This document shows, one piece after another, positions 1 to 7,792 of a stretch of 10,324 bases of DNA (positions are counted from its first letter, which is position 1; each line of letters starts with the position of its first letter). Source of the DNA: Euperipatoides rowelli (Eukaryota; Onychophora; Udeonychophora; Euonychophora; Peripatopsidae); NCBI GenBank assembly GCA_003024985.2, contig PXIH01S0026986.1. One strand, written 5' to 3'. The translations under genes were made by a program, and so were the position numbers. The notes below the pieces were generated by a model, which saw nothing but the letters and a program-made list of their open reading frames with translations, was not told where the DNA came from and did no database searches.

Positions 1-171
1 CAAAGCTTTCTAGCTTTATACATTAAAAGTAAATAAATTGTTTTAGTTTGAAATAAAATAAAATCACTTTAATAAAAGAACGAATTCCATTTTTATATCT
101 TTGATGTTATTACTTTGTTTTACATGTGATTTTTTTTATTAAAAAATGATCCCTCAAAACAACCTGACCTA
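1..171. other. AT-rich stretch with no recognised feature
   Basis: The stretch consists of AT-rich sequence with short T and A runs. I see no open frame, repeat or terminus that I can assign to a known family. It may be the diverged interior or left flank of the hAT-like element that ends at 393. Confidence 0.5.
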
Positions 172-239
172 ATGTTGCATTATGTGCAGAATAAACAAGA
201 GGGGGGGAGTGGAGAGGGGGATAAGAAGAAGGTGAAAAA

Positions 240-393
240 TACTTTGGCGATCTGGTGCAGGTTAGAATATGCTAACCTTTTTTTTATGGGGGGGGGAGGT
301 GTCAACTATAAAAGGTTAGTTCCTATGCTAAGGTCGATCTCTAAAGATTTTTTTTTAAATAGTAGATCGAGTCCAAAAGTATGAGCACCACTG
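240..393 (-). mobile_element. right end of a degenerate hAT-like DNA transposon
   Basis: Read on the minus strand from 393, the sequence begins CAGTGGTGCTCATACTTTTGG. This is the CAG(T/C)GG type of terminus seen in hAT-superfamily elements. The eight bases just outside it, GTTTAAAT at 394-401, fit the usual hAT target-site pattern nTnTAnAn. Just inside are short inverted arms (TCGATCT at 334-340 and AGATCGA at 364-370) and a small hairpin (AGGTTAG at 259-265 and CTAACCT at 272-278), like the subterminal repeats of such elements. No matching left terminus is found in the window, so the left limit is a guess and the element may be truncated or non-autonomous. No transposase domain is visible. 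The superfamily call rests on the terminus pattern alone. Confidence 0.4.
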
Positions 394-573
394 GTTTAAA
401 TGATTCAAATGAGAAACTTAAGTTTGTGAAAATGACTTATTTCTGGTCAAATCAATTTTAAATCCTGTTTAAAAAAAAATTCAGTTATTTTTTTCTTTGA
501 GTGAAAATTATCAGCTTTTTCAAATTGACGTCTCTATTTTAATTCAACATTTAAATAAATTGAAGCTTCGCGA

Positions 574-621
574 TTATTTGACTTCATTATATCAATTTTA
601 TTTGACTTCATTATATCAATT
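574..621 (+). repeat. perfect 24-bp tandem duplication in ORF1
   Basis: Two adjacent copies of a 24-base unit, 574-597 and 598-621, are identical and contain TTTGACTTCATTATATCAATT. The unit is a multiple of three, so it repeats eight residues (LTSLYQ-type) without changing frame. It looks like a recent slippage event in the LINE remnant. Confidence 0.9.
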
Positions 622-995
622 GCAAAACCAAAAATATTTTTTTCTTGAAATCGAATCTGATAAAATGCAGCTTTCTTTATGGAAAATAGTAATAGTATTT
701 ATAATAAACGAACTTTATTTGTGACAAAAATTGAAACAGATATTGTTAGAATCCATATAGATAAATGGCCAGCAGGTATAATTAGTGCTTTACTGACGTT
801 ACAACAGTAACAGTGGGGTTCAGTGATTGGTGTTGTCCCAGATGAATTTGACCTGCCAAATGGTAAAAGATGTAATACAGTAAAAACACTTATTATATCT
901 AAACTTAAATCTAGTGTTACCATTGAAAATCTTCCATACTTTGTTAGCTTTAAACAAGCCAAAGTATATTTGCATATCTCTAAAGGCCTTGTATC

Positions 996-1090
996 TGTTT
1001 TAGGTGCCACAAACTGGACCATGTTGTACAACAATGCCTGGTGAAATATTGTAATGGATGTAGAGCCTTACACCAATCATCCATGAATGT
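996..1090 (+). other. CCHC zinc knuckle plus a degraded second knuckle in ORF1
   Basis: Translation from 996 gives CFRCHKLDHVVQQC (996-1037), an exact C-x2-C-x4-H-x4-C zinc knuckle as in retroelement nucleocapsid and LINE ORF1 proteins. A second cysteine pair follows at 1050-1061 (CNGC), with a histidine at 1071-1073. The final His and Cys of this knuckle (HEC) are read only after a frame change at about 1080, at 1082-1090. Paired knuckles of this kind bind single-stranded nucleic acid. The upstream ORF1 segment is in another frame, so a frameshift lies between about 980 and 996. Confidence 0.8.
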
Positions 1091-1673
1091 AAAACCTCAT
1101 ATGCAGAAAATTTCAATCTTAACAAAGTAAACTGGCAGCAACTAATACATGAGGCACAAGCTCACATAATCCTAGAGGAACAGTTTGGACCAAATATGGT
1201 CCCTGCTCCATTGGAAATACTTATTTCAGCTCATAATGAAGTTGAAAGCTTACATGTGGTGAATTTCTCAAATGATGCCCCTCCCCCATCACAAGCCCCA
1301 GCAGGTGGTAATGAATGGAGTGATGATTTTAAGTCTCAGGAAGTTGCCTCAGAAATAACTGAGAGTTGGCAGGAAGCAAAGACAGAAGCATGTGATACAC
1401 CCATACAGTATTTTCTAGATGTAGGGCCATTTCCTCCCCTACCACCTTTACAAACCCCCACAAGTGAGGGGTATCTCAGAAAAAGAAAGAAAGAAGAAAT
1501 AGAAGAAGGAAGGCAAAGGAGCCAATCAAACAATATAGTTTAAGAAGTAGTGATAAGGCCACTGGTGGAAGGGATGGGCAGGAGAATTTAAATACTCTAA
1601 TCCACTCACATTCATGTTCTAGTAGTGATAGTGACTTGGCAAATTCAGAAGAATCTAGGTGTGGCTGGGAGAT

Positions 1674-4412
1674 ATGTCAGCAGTGACTTGCATTACATTA
1701 AACATGCAAGGCCTAAACTCAGTTCAGAAGGAATTGGCACTTAAAAAGTTTAGGTAAACATCTACCTGATTTGTTACTTTGGCAAGAAACAAAGATTTCT
1801 TTGTCTAATCTGAGAAAATGGGATAAATGGTTGGATGGCTATGTGATTTTGACAGGGAGTCATTTGATGTCAGTGCAGGGAGTTTCCACCTTGGTGAAGC
1901 CACAGCCAATTCAGGGATCATTGGACACACCCTTTTCTAATCCAAGATTATTAATTATTGGGATATGGATTAATGGACAATATTTTATTATCATCAACTT
2001 TTATGAGGCAAATATAAAAACTCAGAATAATATATTAAAGAACATTAGCTCTTCATGCAGATGCTCATATCCTCTGGGGAGGTGACTTTAATGAGGGAAA
2101 TTTTTAAACCTCATTTTGGGGTAGACGATTTCTTACAGCATTCCCATTATCAAGTGTAGCTTTAAACTTTCCGAACAGTGCAGTAATAACTCGTTATACT
2201 AAAAGCAGTGTTTCTAGGAAAGACTATTTTATTATCTCTAGGACTCACTTGGAAAGGATCAACTATAAAAATATTGTAATTAGTTACTTTGATCACACAG
2301 ATCTTTGTATTACTTGTGTTATGTTCTCTCACTCCAATGGTCACTTGGGAGATACCTGTTATAAAGTAATCAGAATTGTACATCCAGCACTCCCATAAGG
2401 TTAGTTAATGGAATATATTATTTAGTTGGCTCAATTTTAGCTAACTTTGATGAGATGGTCAAGCAATGGAACGATATAAAGCATGAAGTTTTGAATTTAT
2501 GATTAGATGCAAATAATAAATTTGTAATGAAAGAAAAACATGAATTGAAATTTCTTAACATTCTTCAGGAGTTGAGTATTGCTAATATTCAGGATGCAGA
2601 ACACGATATCGTGGAAAAAAGAGATTGGTGGAATTAGAGGAACATAATGCAAAACTGGCAAATATAAGTTTATTAGGACAAAGACCCTAGCTGGCAGAGA
2701 GATTTCTCAACTGATTAAAACTAGACTTTTTTGGCATTAAGATCAAACAAGCTCATTACAGCAATTAGACATGACAATACAATTCTGCAGGGTAGCGATT
2801 TGGCAATTTGTGTAACTGAAAAACTCCAAGCTCTCTCCTCAGAACATATCAATAGTGTATAAGTTCAGGACTCTCGATATAGGTTAAGGAATGACTTTGG
2901 GACTGTGGGAACAAAATGCTTATTGAAAATGACTTCAGAATTAGTTGCTAAACATTTAGCTAGAGCAAATGCAAAAGCACCTCCTGGCCAAGATGGCTTA
3001 TCTCACAAAGTCTTAAAAAGATTGTCACTTTCTTATTCTAATTAATTGCTGGCTGGACACAAGGTTACCTCAATCCCTGAGGATAGGATGTTTGATCATT
3101 TTATTTGAAAAACAGGTGGCAAGAAATGTTAAAGCTTTGAACTCAGTTAGTTCCCAGTTTACCAGGAGTTAATGACATTCGGCCCATTTCAATCCAAAAT
3201 ACAGATGAAAAACTTTTTGCAGCTATCCTAAACGAAGCTATTACTCCTGTGCTACATACAATAATCCATCCGAATCAGTTTGTTCTAAAGAATAGGACAA
3301 TACATAATGCCCTACATTTAGCTGAGGAAGGATTCACTCAATATAGCAATGCTGACAAAAATGGCCCTTATGCAGTCTTTCTAGATATGGAAAAGGCCTA
3401 TGATAATGTGAACCTTTGATTGTAGCAAGGCTGGTTAAATTTTATATCCCAGATAAGAGAGTGGTAAATGGTTTAATAAATTATTTCTCTTCTAAGGAAG
3501 CAGCTGTCAAAATTGTGGACAGGATTTATAAGAGTTATCCAATTCGTAGGGGTTTTACATCATGGGTCACCCCTTAGTACCTCCCTATTTGCACTTTATT
3601 TGAATCCCCTATTGATGGACATTGAGGATAATTTGCCTGGACTGTATATTAGACATCGGAATACTAGCATACATCTCAATGCCTATGCTGATGATATTCT
3701 AGTCTTCTGTGAGGAGATGGAGGAAGTGGAAATTCTACTTGAGCTGATTCAAAAATTTACAGACAATACAGGCTCGAAAATTAACAAGGATAAAAGTTGT
3801 GTTATGTCACTGGGCACTAGAAAGCCACTCCACATTTTAGGGAATTGTTACCCAAGATCAGATTTAGGATTGCCATACCCATATTTTGGCAGCGAAGTCA
3901 GAAAACTGATTCAAGAGAATCTGGCTATTAGCATTCAAAGGATATTAGATACTTTGAGATATGCATATTTATCAATTAGTTTCAGGGTTAAAATTATTAA
4001 TNTGATTCAAGAGAATCTGGCTATTAGCATTCAAAGGATATTAGATACTTTGAGATATGCATATTTATCAATTAGTTTCAGGGTTAAAATTATTAATTTG
4101 TTTTGCATTCCTAAGATTCTTTACTTTGTTAGTCACTGTGATTTTACACTTCTATTTATTAAAAAGTGCTTGACATTTTTTTCTATCTTTATCTAGAAGA
4201 GAAAGATTCATTTGATTAGCAGACATCTTTGTACGCTAAACCAAAGAAAGGGGGGTATGAATTTAATAGACCTCACTCATTATCGATTTGTTTCACTAAT
4301 GCAAGTAGTTTTCTATTTAAAAGTGATGAAATCAAATCATTTATTTCTCTAAAGATAGCAGGTATCTTCGCAATAATGGATCCTGGCAGGAGTATCAACC
4401 CAATAACTCATT
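1674..4412 (+). pseudogene. LINE ORF2, endonuclease and reverse transcriptase (broken)
   Basis: The ATG at 1674 starts MSAVTCITLNMQGLNS and lies inside the last codons of ORF1. The protein would nick target DNA and copy the element RNA at the nick. The endonuclease (about 1674-2398) shows NMQGL, WQETK, GGDFN (2078-2092) and a terminal DH motif (2291-2296). A linker at 2401-2900 is followed by the reverse transcriptase. Its motifs are KAPPGQDGL near 2970, DIRPISIQNTDEKLFAAIL (from 3174), NRTIHNALHL, FLDMEKAYDNV (block A, from 3378), GSPLSTSLFALYL (block B, about 3558-3600) and AYADDILVF (block C, about 3680). It continues with GSKINKDKS (block D) and KGGMNLIDLTHY near 4250. Frame changes or stops occur near 1755, 2050, 2396, 2500, 2635, 2860, 3043, 3417, 3550 and in the 3' part. 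It cannot be translated as one protein. Confidence 0.88.
3907..4097 (+). repeat. exact 95-bp direct duplication separated by an N
   Basis: Positions 3907-4001 and 4003-4097 are identical over 95 bases, with one N (4002) between them. The period of 96 keeps the ORF2 frame open. The repeated segment (about 32 residues from IQENLAISIQRI) occurs only once in related reverse transcriptases. The N at the exact junction suggests two contig ends that overlap and were joined without being merged. Confidence 0.95.
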
Positions 4413-4515
4413 GTTAAACAGATAAAAAAAAAAGGGGGGAAAGGTGTTCTACTCTATGTTACAGAATATCTGATTTTTTTATGTAATAAATACACTAGCA
4501 CAATCCAATTATTTT

Positions 4516-4890
4516 GAACCTAGCTGGATTGAGATAAAGCCTCACATAGGTAAACCTATATTAATAGGAACAATTTATAGACTCCTAAGTCTAGAGATTT
4601 TGTAAAAGATCTTAAACAATGGCTAGAATTGATTCATTATATGGACTGTGAATTTATTCTATTGAGTGACGTTAGCATTGATTTACTCGTAGATTCTTTC
4701 CTATCAGGAACTTATTGTAATCTTCTACACAAATCTTCTTAACATTTAATAAAGGATGCTACTAAAATAACACAAACTTCGGCATCATGTATCCGATCAC
4801 ATTTGGACTTTAAAAATTTTTCAGCATAGTTCCTCACAATTATCAAATGGTTTTCGGTGACCATTATATGCTAACTTGTAATTAAATTTA
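4516..4890 (+). pseudogene. endonuclease remnant of the L2-like LINE
   Basis: Two frames carry the C-terminal half of an apurinic-type endonuclease. The first reads WIEIKPHIGKPILIGTIYR (from 4516). After a frame change near 4593 the next reads DFVKDLKQWLELIHYMDCEF and continues into ILLSDVSID, where the usual GDFNID motif has become SDVSID. A later KDATKITQTSAS resembles the conserved TRIT..S segment, and GDHYMLTC near 4860 sits where the terminal SDH motif is expected. An in-frame stop lies near 4740 and another near 4826. With the catalytic Asp-Asn motif altered and frames broken, it cannot be active. Confidence 0.65.
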
Positions 4891-5094
4891 AAACTACCAA
4901 AGAAAAGTAAACTAAGTACCTCTCAAGGTCCTTCAGAAACTTTAGTAGAGAAAATTAGCTGGTAGACTTAGAACAAAATACCTGGCATAATATACCTCTA
5001 CTAGACAATTTAGATGATATGGTTCATGAATTCTACTCAATATTGAAAATGTCTTAGACAAACAAAAAGAAAAACAAACCTACAATACTATCTC

Positions 5095-6165
5095 CTACCA
5101 AGTTAAATGAATTCTTTTCTTAAATAGGTAAACATGGAATGAACTTCCAAACAAATGCTCTGCTTTTCCATTCAGAGTTACAAGACATTTCCACATAGCC
5201 AATGAGGAGGTTTTGTCACCTTCTGAAACAGCAAAAAGCCAGTGTTGTTGGGACAAGATCCTAAAGCTAATTCTTCTGATTATTGCTAAACCTATAGCAT
5301 ATCTGTTCAACACCTGTTTATCAATAAGTCATTTTCCAAAAGTCTGTAAGCAGGCATTCGTTACTCATATTGGTAAAAGTGAATGTAAGGACATCTACAA
5401 CACACTATAGACCAATTTCTATATTTTCTATATTGGGAACAATACTCGGAAATGTAATACATTGGCAATTTCCTAGAATCATTTAATACTATCAATGATC
5501 TACAATATAGTTTCAGAAAAAACAATTACTTGCCTACTTTAATTAATAAATGACACCAGATTAGAAATGGAAAAAAGGCAATCATATTATTATTGTAGCA
5601 CTTGATATATGCAGAGTTTTTGAATCGGTTTCATACCAGATACTACTCAAAAGACTTAAACTACTGCTTATGTGATACATTCTGTTTAAATGGTTAAAAA
5701 ATATTTAGCACATAGAGAACAATATGTGAAGTTGAGCACAATTACCTCTCCTTATGTTGAATCTATTTATGGGGTCCAACATGGCTCCATCCTGGCCCCT
5801 TTATTTTTCTCAATATTCATAAACTATCGTTTTATCTGTCAAAAATGTTAACTTACTACTTTCTATGGATGTGGCTTTACACAGGAGTGTCATTAATTTC
5901 AATCAAAACAAGAGGTATTTAAATGAAGACTAGCTAGAATCGAGTGTTGGATTAAACAAAGTGGCCTAAAACTAAATTCAGAAAAATCTCTGGAACTGGT
6001 TTATAGGATCTCAGAGAAAACTGAAACATATTAAATACTAATACTGACGGACTAAGCTATGGAGGCAAAAGAATTCCATTCTCAAATTCATTCATATTAC
6101 TGGGTATAACTTTTGATAATACGCACTCTTGTGATTACCACATCTCTTAACATTTTCTTAAAAAG
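5095..6165 (+). pseudogene. reverse transcriptase remnant of the L2-like LINE
   Basis: The piece at 5213-5410 reads KILKLILLIIAKPIAYLFN and continues with FPKVCKQAFVTHIGKS, the early fingers region of L2/CR1-type RT. Block A (5592-5650) reads IIVALDICRVFESVSYQILL, keeping the first catalytic Asp. After a frame change, block B (5759-5830) reads GVQHGSILAPLFFSIF. The YADD block C should fall at about 5850-5870 but is destroyed; one frame shows SMDVAL. A later piece reads WIKQSGLKLNSEKS (about 5945-5990). Near 6090 the text NSFILLGITFDN, followed by HIS, matches the block after the palm domain. The order of these blocks makes the family call firm, but the frame breaks repeatedly. Confidence 0.75.
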
Positions 6166-6297
6166 GAATACTGAATTTCAGGAATTAATATGAACTAATA
6201 TTTATTCAATGTGGTTCTCTCTTTTATTATTTGTATTTGCTTCATTTTCTTTGTTTTGTTTTTGTACTTATTTGTGTAATGTTTTAAGTCTTATATT

Positions 6298-6342
6298 GTT
6301 ATGACCAATGATATATAAAAATAATATCATTGGTTATGACCA
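6298..6342. repeat. short hairpin flanked by 10-bp direct repeats
   Basis: GTTATGACCA occurs at 6298-6307 and again at 6333-6342. Overlapping these copies, ACCAATGATAT (6304-6314) and ATATCATTGGT (6324-6334) form 11-base inverted arms around a 9-base loop. It lies just behind the L2-like LINE and could be a transposon footprint or a chance AT-rich hairpin. Confidence 0.7.
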
Positions 6343-6459
6343 CTATGTTGTGGGAGTGGGAAATGTATTTTTAGACTATTTCATATTGGATAAAAATAAC
6401 TTTATTAGGTTATGTAAACAACTAGGAATACAAAATTGTCTCCAGACATTTTATAAATA

Positions 6460-6960
6460 CACAGGATGTCCATAATTAGTCACCTGATTAAGAAAGTCAA
6501 TAAAGAAAAATCCATAACCGATATTGAAAAACAGTTAACTCCACATTGCTTGTACACGTTTGAGATCATGATTAGTAAACGTCCACGTGTGATCCTTTTA
6601 TCGCTCTAAGAATATCTAGTCTGTAATTAATTTCTCACCAAACATTGTTTAACATCTCCTCTGATACTGTGTTCAAAGTGTGGACAATCCTGTCCTGTAA
6701 TTCCTTCATGTTAATTACCTGTTATGCAAAGACCTGGTCCTGATATCAGGTGACTTTGGTGGCCATGAAATTGGTTAGTCTTGACCGATTCAACGATTCG
6801 GGAATTTTTTATAGAGAAAATTATGCACCTGTAAGCTGCAGTGAGAGGGGGGGGGTGATAGATAGGCCTTGTCCTGCTGGAAATAAATGTTTAGCTGCAT
6901 GTCTTCCAGTTGCAGAACAGAGAAGAGTTAGACCATACCCAGGGTGTTGAGTTGATCGTT
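6460..6960 (-). mobile_element. mariner-like DNA transposon fragment (3' half)
   Basis: The minus strand carries the C-terminal half of a transposase followed by about 110 bases of 3' flank. It ends in a terminus that, read on the plus strand from 6460, is CACAGGATGTCCATAATTAG, directly after a TA dinucleotide (6458-6459). Elements of the Tc1/mariner superfamily insert at TA, and many relatives of this transposase have termini of the CAGGGTGTCC type, so this fits a slightly mutated end. The 5' half and the second terminus are not found, so the copy is truncated at about 6960-7010. The interior is also shortened. Confidence 0.65.
6572..6960 (-). pseudogene. mariner-like transposase, C-terminal remnant
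   Basis: On the minus strand the wording QLEDMQLNIYFQQDKA (QQD at about 6871-6879) matches the second catalytic Asp region of IS630/mariner-type DDE transposases, usually written FQQDGA. Further on, INMKELQDRIVHTLNTVSEE, then MLNNVW, a stop, EINYRLDILRAIKGSHVDVY and a stop at 6572-6574 match the C-terminal tail of a family widespread in insects and other invertebrates. Between them the SPDLTPLDFFLW region, which holds the third catalytic residue, is mostly lost: only a degraded MATKVT, a stop, and YQDQVFA remain. Several stops (TAA, TGA) interrupt it. The pattern is clear enough for the superfamily call but not for a subfamily. Confidence 0.72.
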
Positions 6961-7102
6961 GATTCGACAAAGAATAATGGGCAAATTATATACTTGTAAA
7001 AACGTATACAAGTGTGAGAAATAAACATTTTGAGTTAACAAACAATGTGTTTTTCATTATGCGTTACTAAAGTTTTTTCTGAATTGATTTCTTTTTCTAC
7101 CC

Positions 7103-7511
7103 TAGAGCACATTCTAAACTACCGGTAGGGCGGTGGGAACCATCTATATTTTCCATAATGACGAAAATATGTGTGCAGATGTCAAAAATATGGTAGATCT
7201 GGATTGTATCGCCTGTATTTAGACAATTCTCTAAATATCCCACCACTACTCAATTCAGCCGTCTGTATGCATTGCACTCAAGTTCATCCACGTTAACTTG
7301 GCACAAAAAGTGGAATTAAAAAGATCGATTTACAAGAAAACAACTGCCTAAAATTGTTTGCCTACCCACTCACAATTTAAATCAATATGGGATCCGGGTG
7401 CTGCAAAGTTAACGTGGACAAGCTCTTGTTTCATGGTCGAACAGCGTTGGGCACACACAAATTGTTTGACGGGCGCCATAGTGCCTGCAGGCACAGGGTT
7501 GGGAACCGCTG
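7103..7511 (-). mobile_element. hAT-like non-autonomous element, right terminus at 7511
   Basis: From 7511 the minus strand begins CAGCGGTTCCCAACCCTGTG, a strong hAT-type terminus. The eight bases outside it (7512-7519, GTCTATGG) partly fit the hAT target pattern with its TCTA core. Next to the terminus lies the perfect 14-base palindrome GTGCCTGCAGGCAC (7481-7494). Farther in, 13-base inverted arms occupy 7287-7299 and 7406-7418. The stretch is richer in GC than its surroundings. No transposase motif is visible in it. The left terminus was not found: GCGGTGGGAACC at about 7130 is only a weak resemblance, so the left limit is approximate. Confidence 0.5.
7287..7418. repeat. 13-bp inverted repeat, arms 106 bp apart
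   Basis: TCCACGTTAACTT at 7287-7299 is the exact reverse complement of AAGTTAACGTGGA at 7406-7418. Similarity continues weakly outside the arms (CAAGTTCA against CAAGCTCTTG). It lies inside the proposed hAT-like element and would form a large stem-loop. Confidence 0.85.
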
Positions 7512-7702
7512 GTCTATGGGATATTTAACTATCACTAAGGATCAGACAGAGCTAATGTAACTTTAAATAATTAAGGTGGAGTAAATTTTATTTATAAATT
7601 AGTCAATATTAACAGATTTCCATTCATTCATCATCTTTGTTTCTCACAATTGTCATTTATCAACATCAGCATTAGAATAATAAAACGACAGATGCGCTGA
7701 TG

Positions 7703-7763
7703 ACAATAACAATAATAATATTACAATAATAATATTACAATAATAATAATGATGACAATGATA
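7703..7763 (+). repeat. AAT microsatellite
   Basis: This is an imperfect AAT/ATT trinucleotide tract, interrupted by TTAC and GATGAC. The 15-base pattern built on AATAATATTACAATA repeats within it. It is a simple sequence repeat with no coding signal. Confidence 0.85.
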
Positions 7764-7792
7764 ATATACTGTGTAGTGTATACACAGTATAT
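7764..7792. repeat. 12-bp inverted repeat with 5-base loop
   Basis: ATATACTGTGTA (7764-7775) and TACACAGTATAT (7781-7792) are perfect reverse complements around GTGTA. The hairpin adjoins the AAT microsatellite. It has no T-run of the terminator type after it and no known role here. Confidence 0.85.

Larger units (their letters stand above)
497..1686 (+). pseudogene. LINE ORF1, zinc-knuckle nucleic-acid-binding protein (broken)
   Basis: This is the first ORF of the Tx1-like LINE. Such proteins bind the element RNA and form the ribonucleoprotein particle. The reading frame can be followed piecewise. An N-terminal part lies in 497 to about 665, and a stretch including IETDIVRIHIDKWPAG and VVPDEFDLPNGKRC lies at 664-987, with a stop at 808-810. 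The zinc-knuckle part follows at 996-1079. A hydrophilic C-terminal tail runs at 1082-1506, rich in Pro, Glu and Ser and ending in the basic-acidic run RKRKKEEIEEG. The last part, 1507-1686, ends at TGA 1684-1686. At least four frame changes and one stop break it. The true start codon is not certain; an ATG near 682 in the second segment is an alternative. The mid-protein zinc knuckle and its position before an EN-RT ORF support the assignment. Confidence 0.7.
497..4430 (+). mobile_element. fossil LINE retrotransposon, L1/Tx1 group
   Basis: A non-LTR retrotransposon can be followed across nearly 4 kb on the plus strand. It has an ORF1 with zinc knuckles, then an ORF2 with an apurinic-type endonuclease and a reverse transcriptase, and no LTRs. 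The order of domains, the GSPLSTSLFALYLNPLL form of RT block B, and the late KGGMNLIDLTHY motif match the L1/Tx1 group; Tx1 is the best guess for the clade. The 5' limit is set by the first frame that joins ORF1. The 3' limit is set by an A-run followed by a G-run at about 4421-4442, which may be the remnant of the tail. Many frameshifts and in-frame stops show it is dead. Autonomous members of this group are longer in ORF2, so small internal deletions or loss of the 3' part are likely. Confidence 0.85.
4490..6190 (+). mobile_element. second fossil LINE, L2/CR1/Jockey-like
   Basis: Lying in the same orientation just behind the Tx1-like element, this remnant has endonuclease pieces followed by reverse-transcriptase pieces of a different clade. 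The endonuclease wording KPILIGTIYR and the RT block B wording GVQHGSILAPLFFSIFIN are typical of the L2/CR1/Jockey groups rather than L1. It lacks any visible ORF1 and probably begins inside the endonuclease, as expected of 5'-truncated copies. The recognisable RT ends near 6150. A T-rich stretch at 6200-6300 may be the former 3' UTR. It is more decayed than its neighbour, which suggests an older insertion. The exact clade cannot be settled by eye. Confidence 0.72.

Noticed and set aside
172-384. Plus-strand open frame of 70 codons
   Set aside because: It runs through G homopolymers and the hAT-like end, has low-complexity composition and no domain; it is a chance frame.
699-1034. Minus-strand open frame of 111 codons
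   Set aside because: It is antisense to the LINE ORF1, whose plus-strand translation contains recognisable motifs; this is a shadow frame.
1336-1533. Minus-strand open frame opposite the ORF1 tail
   Set aside because: It is a complement of the Pro/Glu-rich ORF1 tail, with no independent signal.
2162-2383. Minus-strand open frame of 73 codons
   Set aside because: The plus strand here encodes the end of the LINE endonuclease, including the DH motif; the minus frame is incidental.
3513-4196. A stand-alone reverse transcriptase gene of 227 codons
   Set aside because: It is only the longest open part of the broken LINE ORF2; block A lies upstream in the same element and the length is inflated by the 95-base duplication around the N.
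5095-5313. Minus-strand open frame of 72 codons
   Set aside because: It is antisense to the L2-like reverse transcriptase, which is the meaningful reading.
6750-6950. Plus-strand open frame of 66 codons
   Set aside because: The minus strand carries the mariner-like transposase with FQQD and C-terminal motifs; the plus frame is a shadow.
7120-7145. Left terminus of the hAT-like element (GCGGTGGGAACC)
   Set aside because: It lacks the initial CAG in the right place and has no GTCTATGG-like duplication beside it, so the left end remains unplaced.
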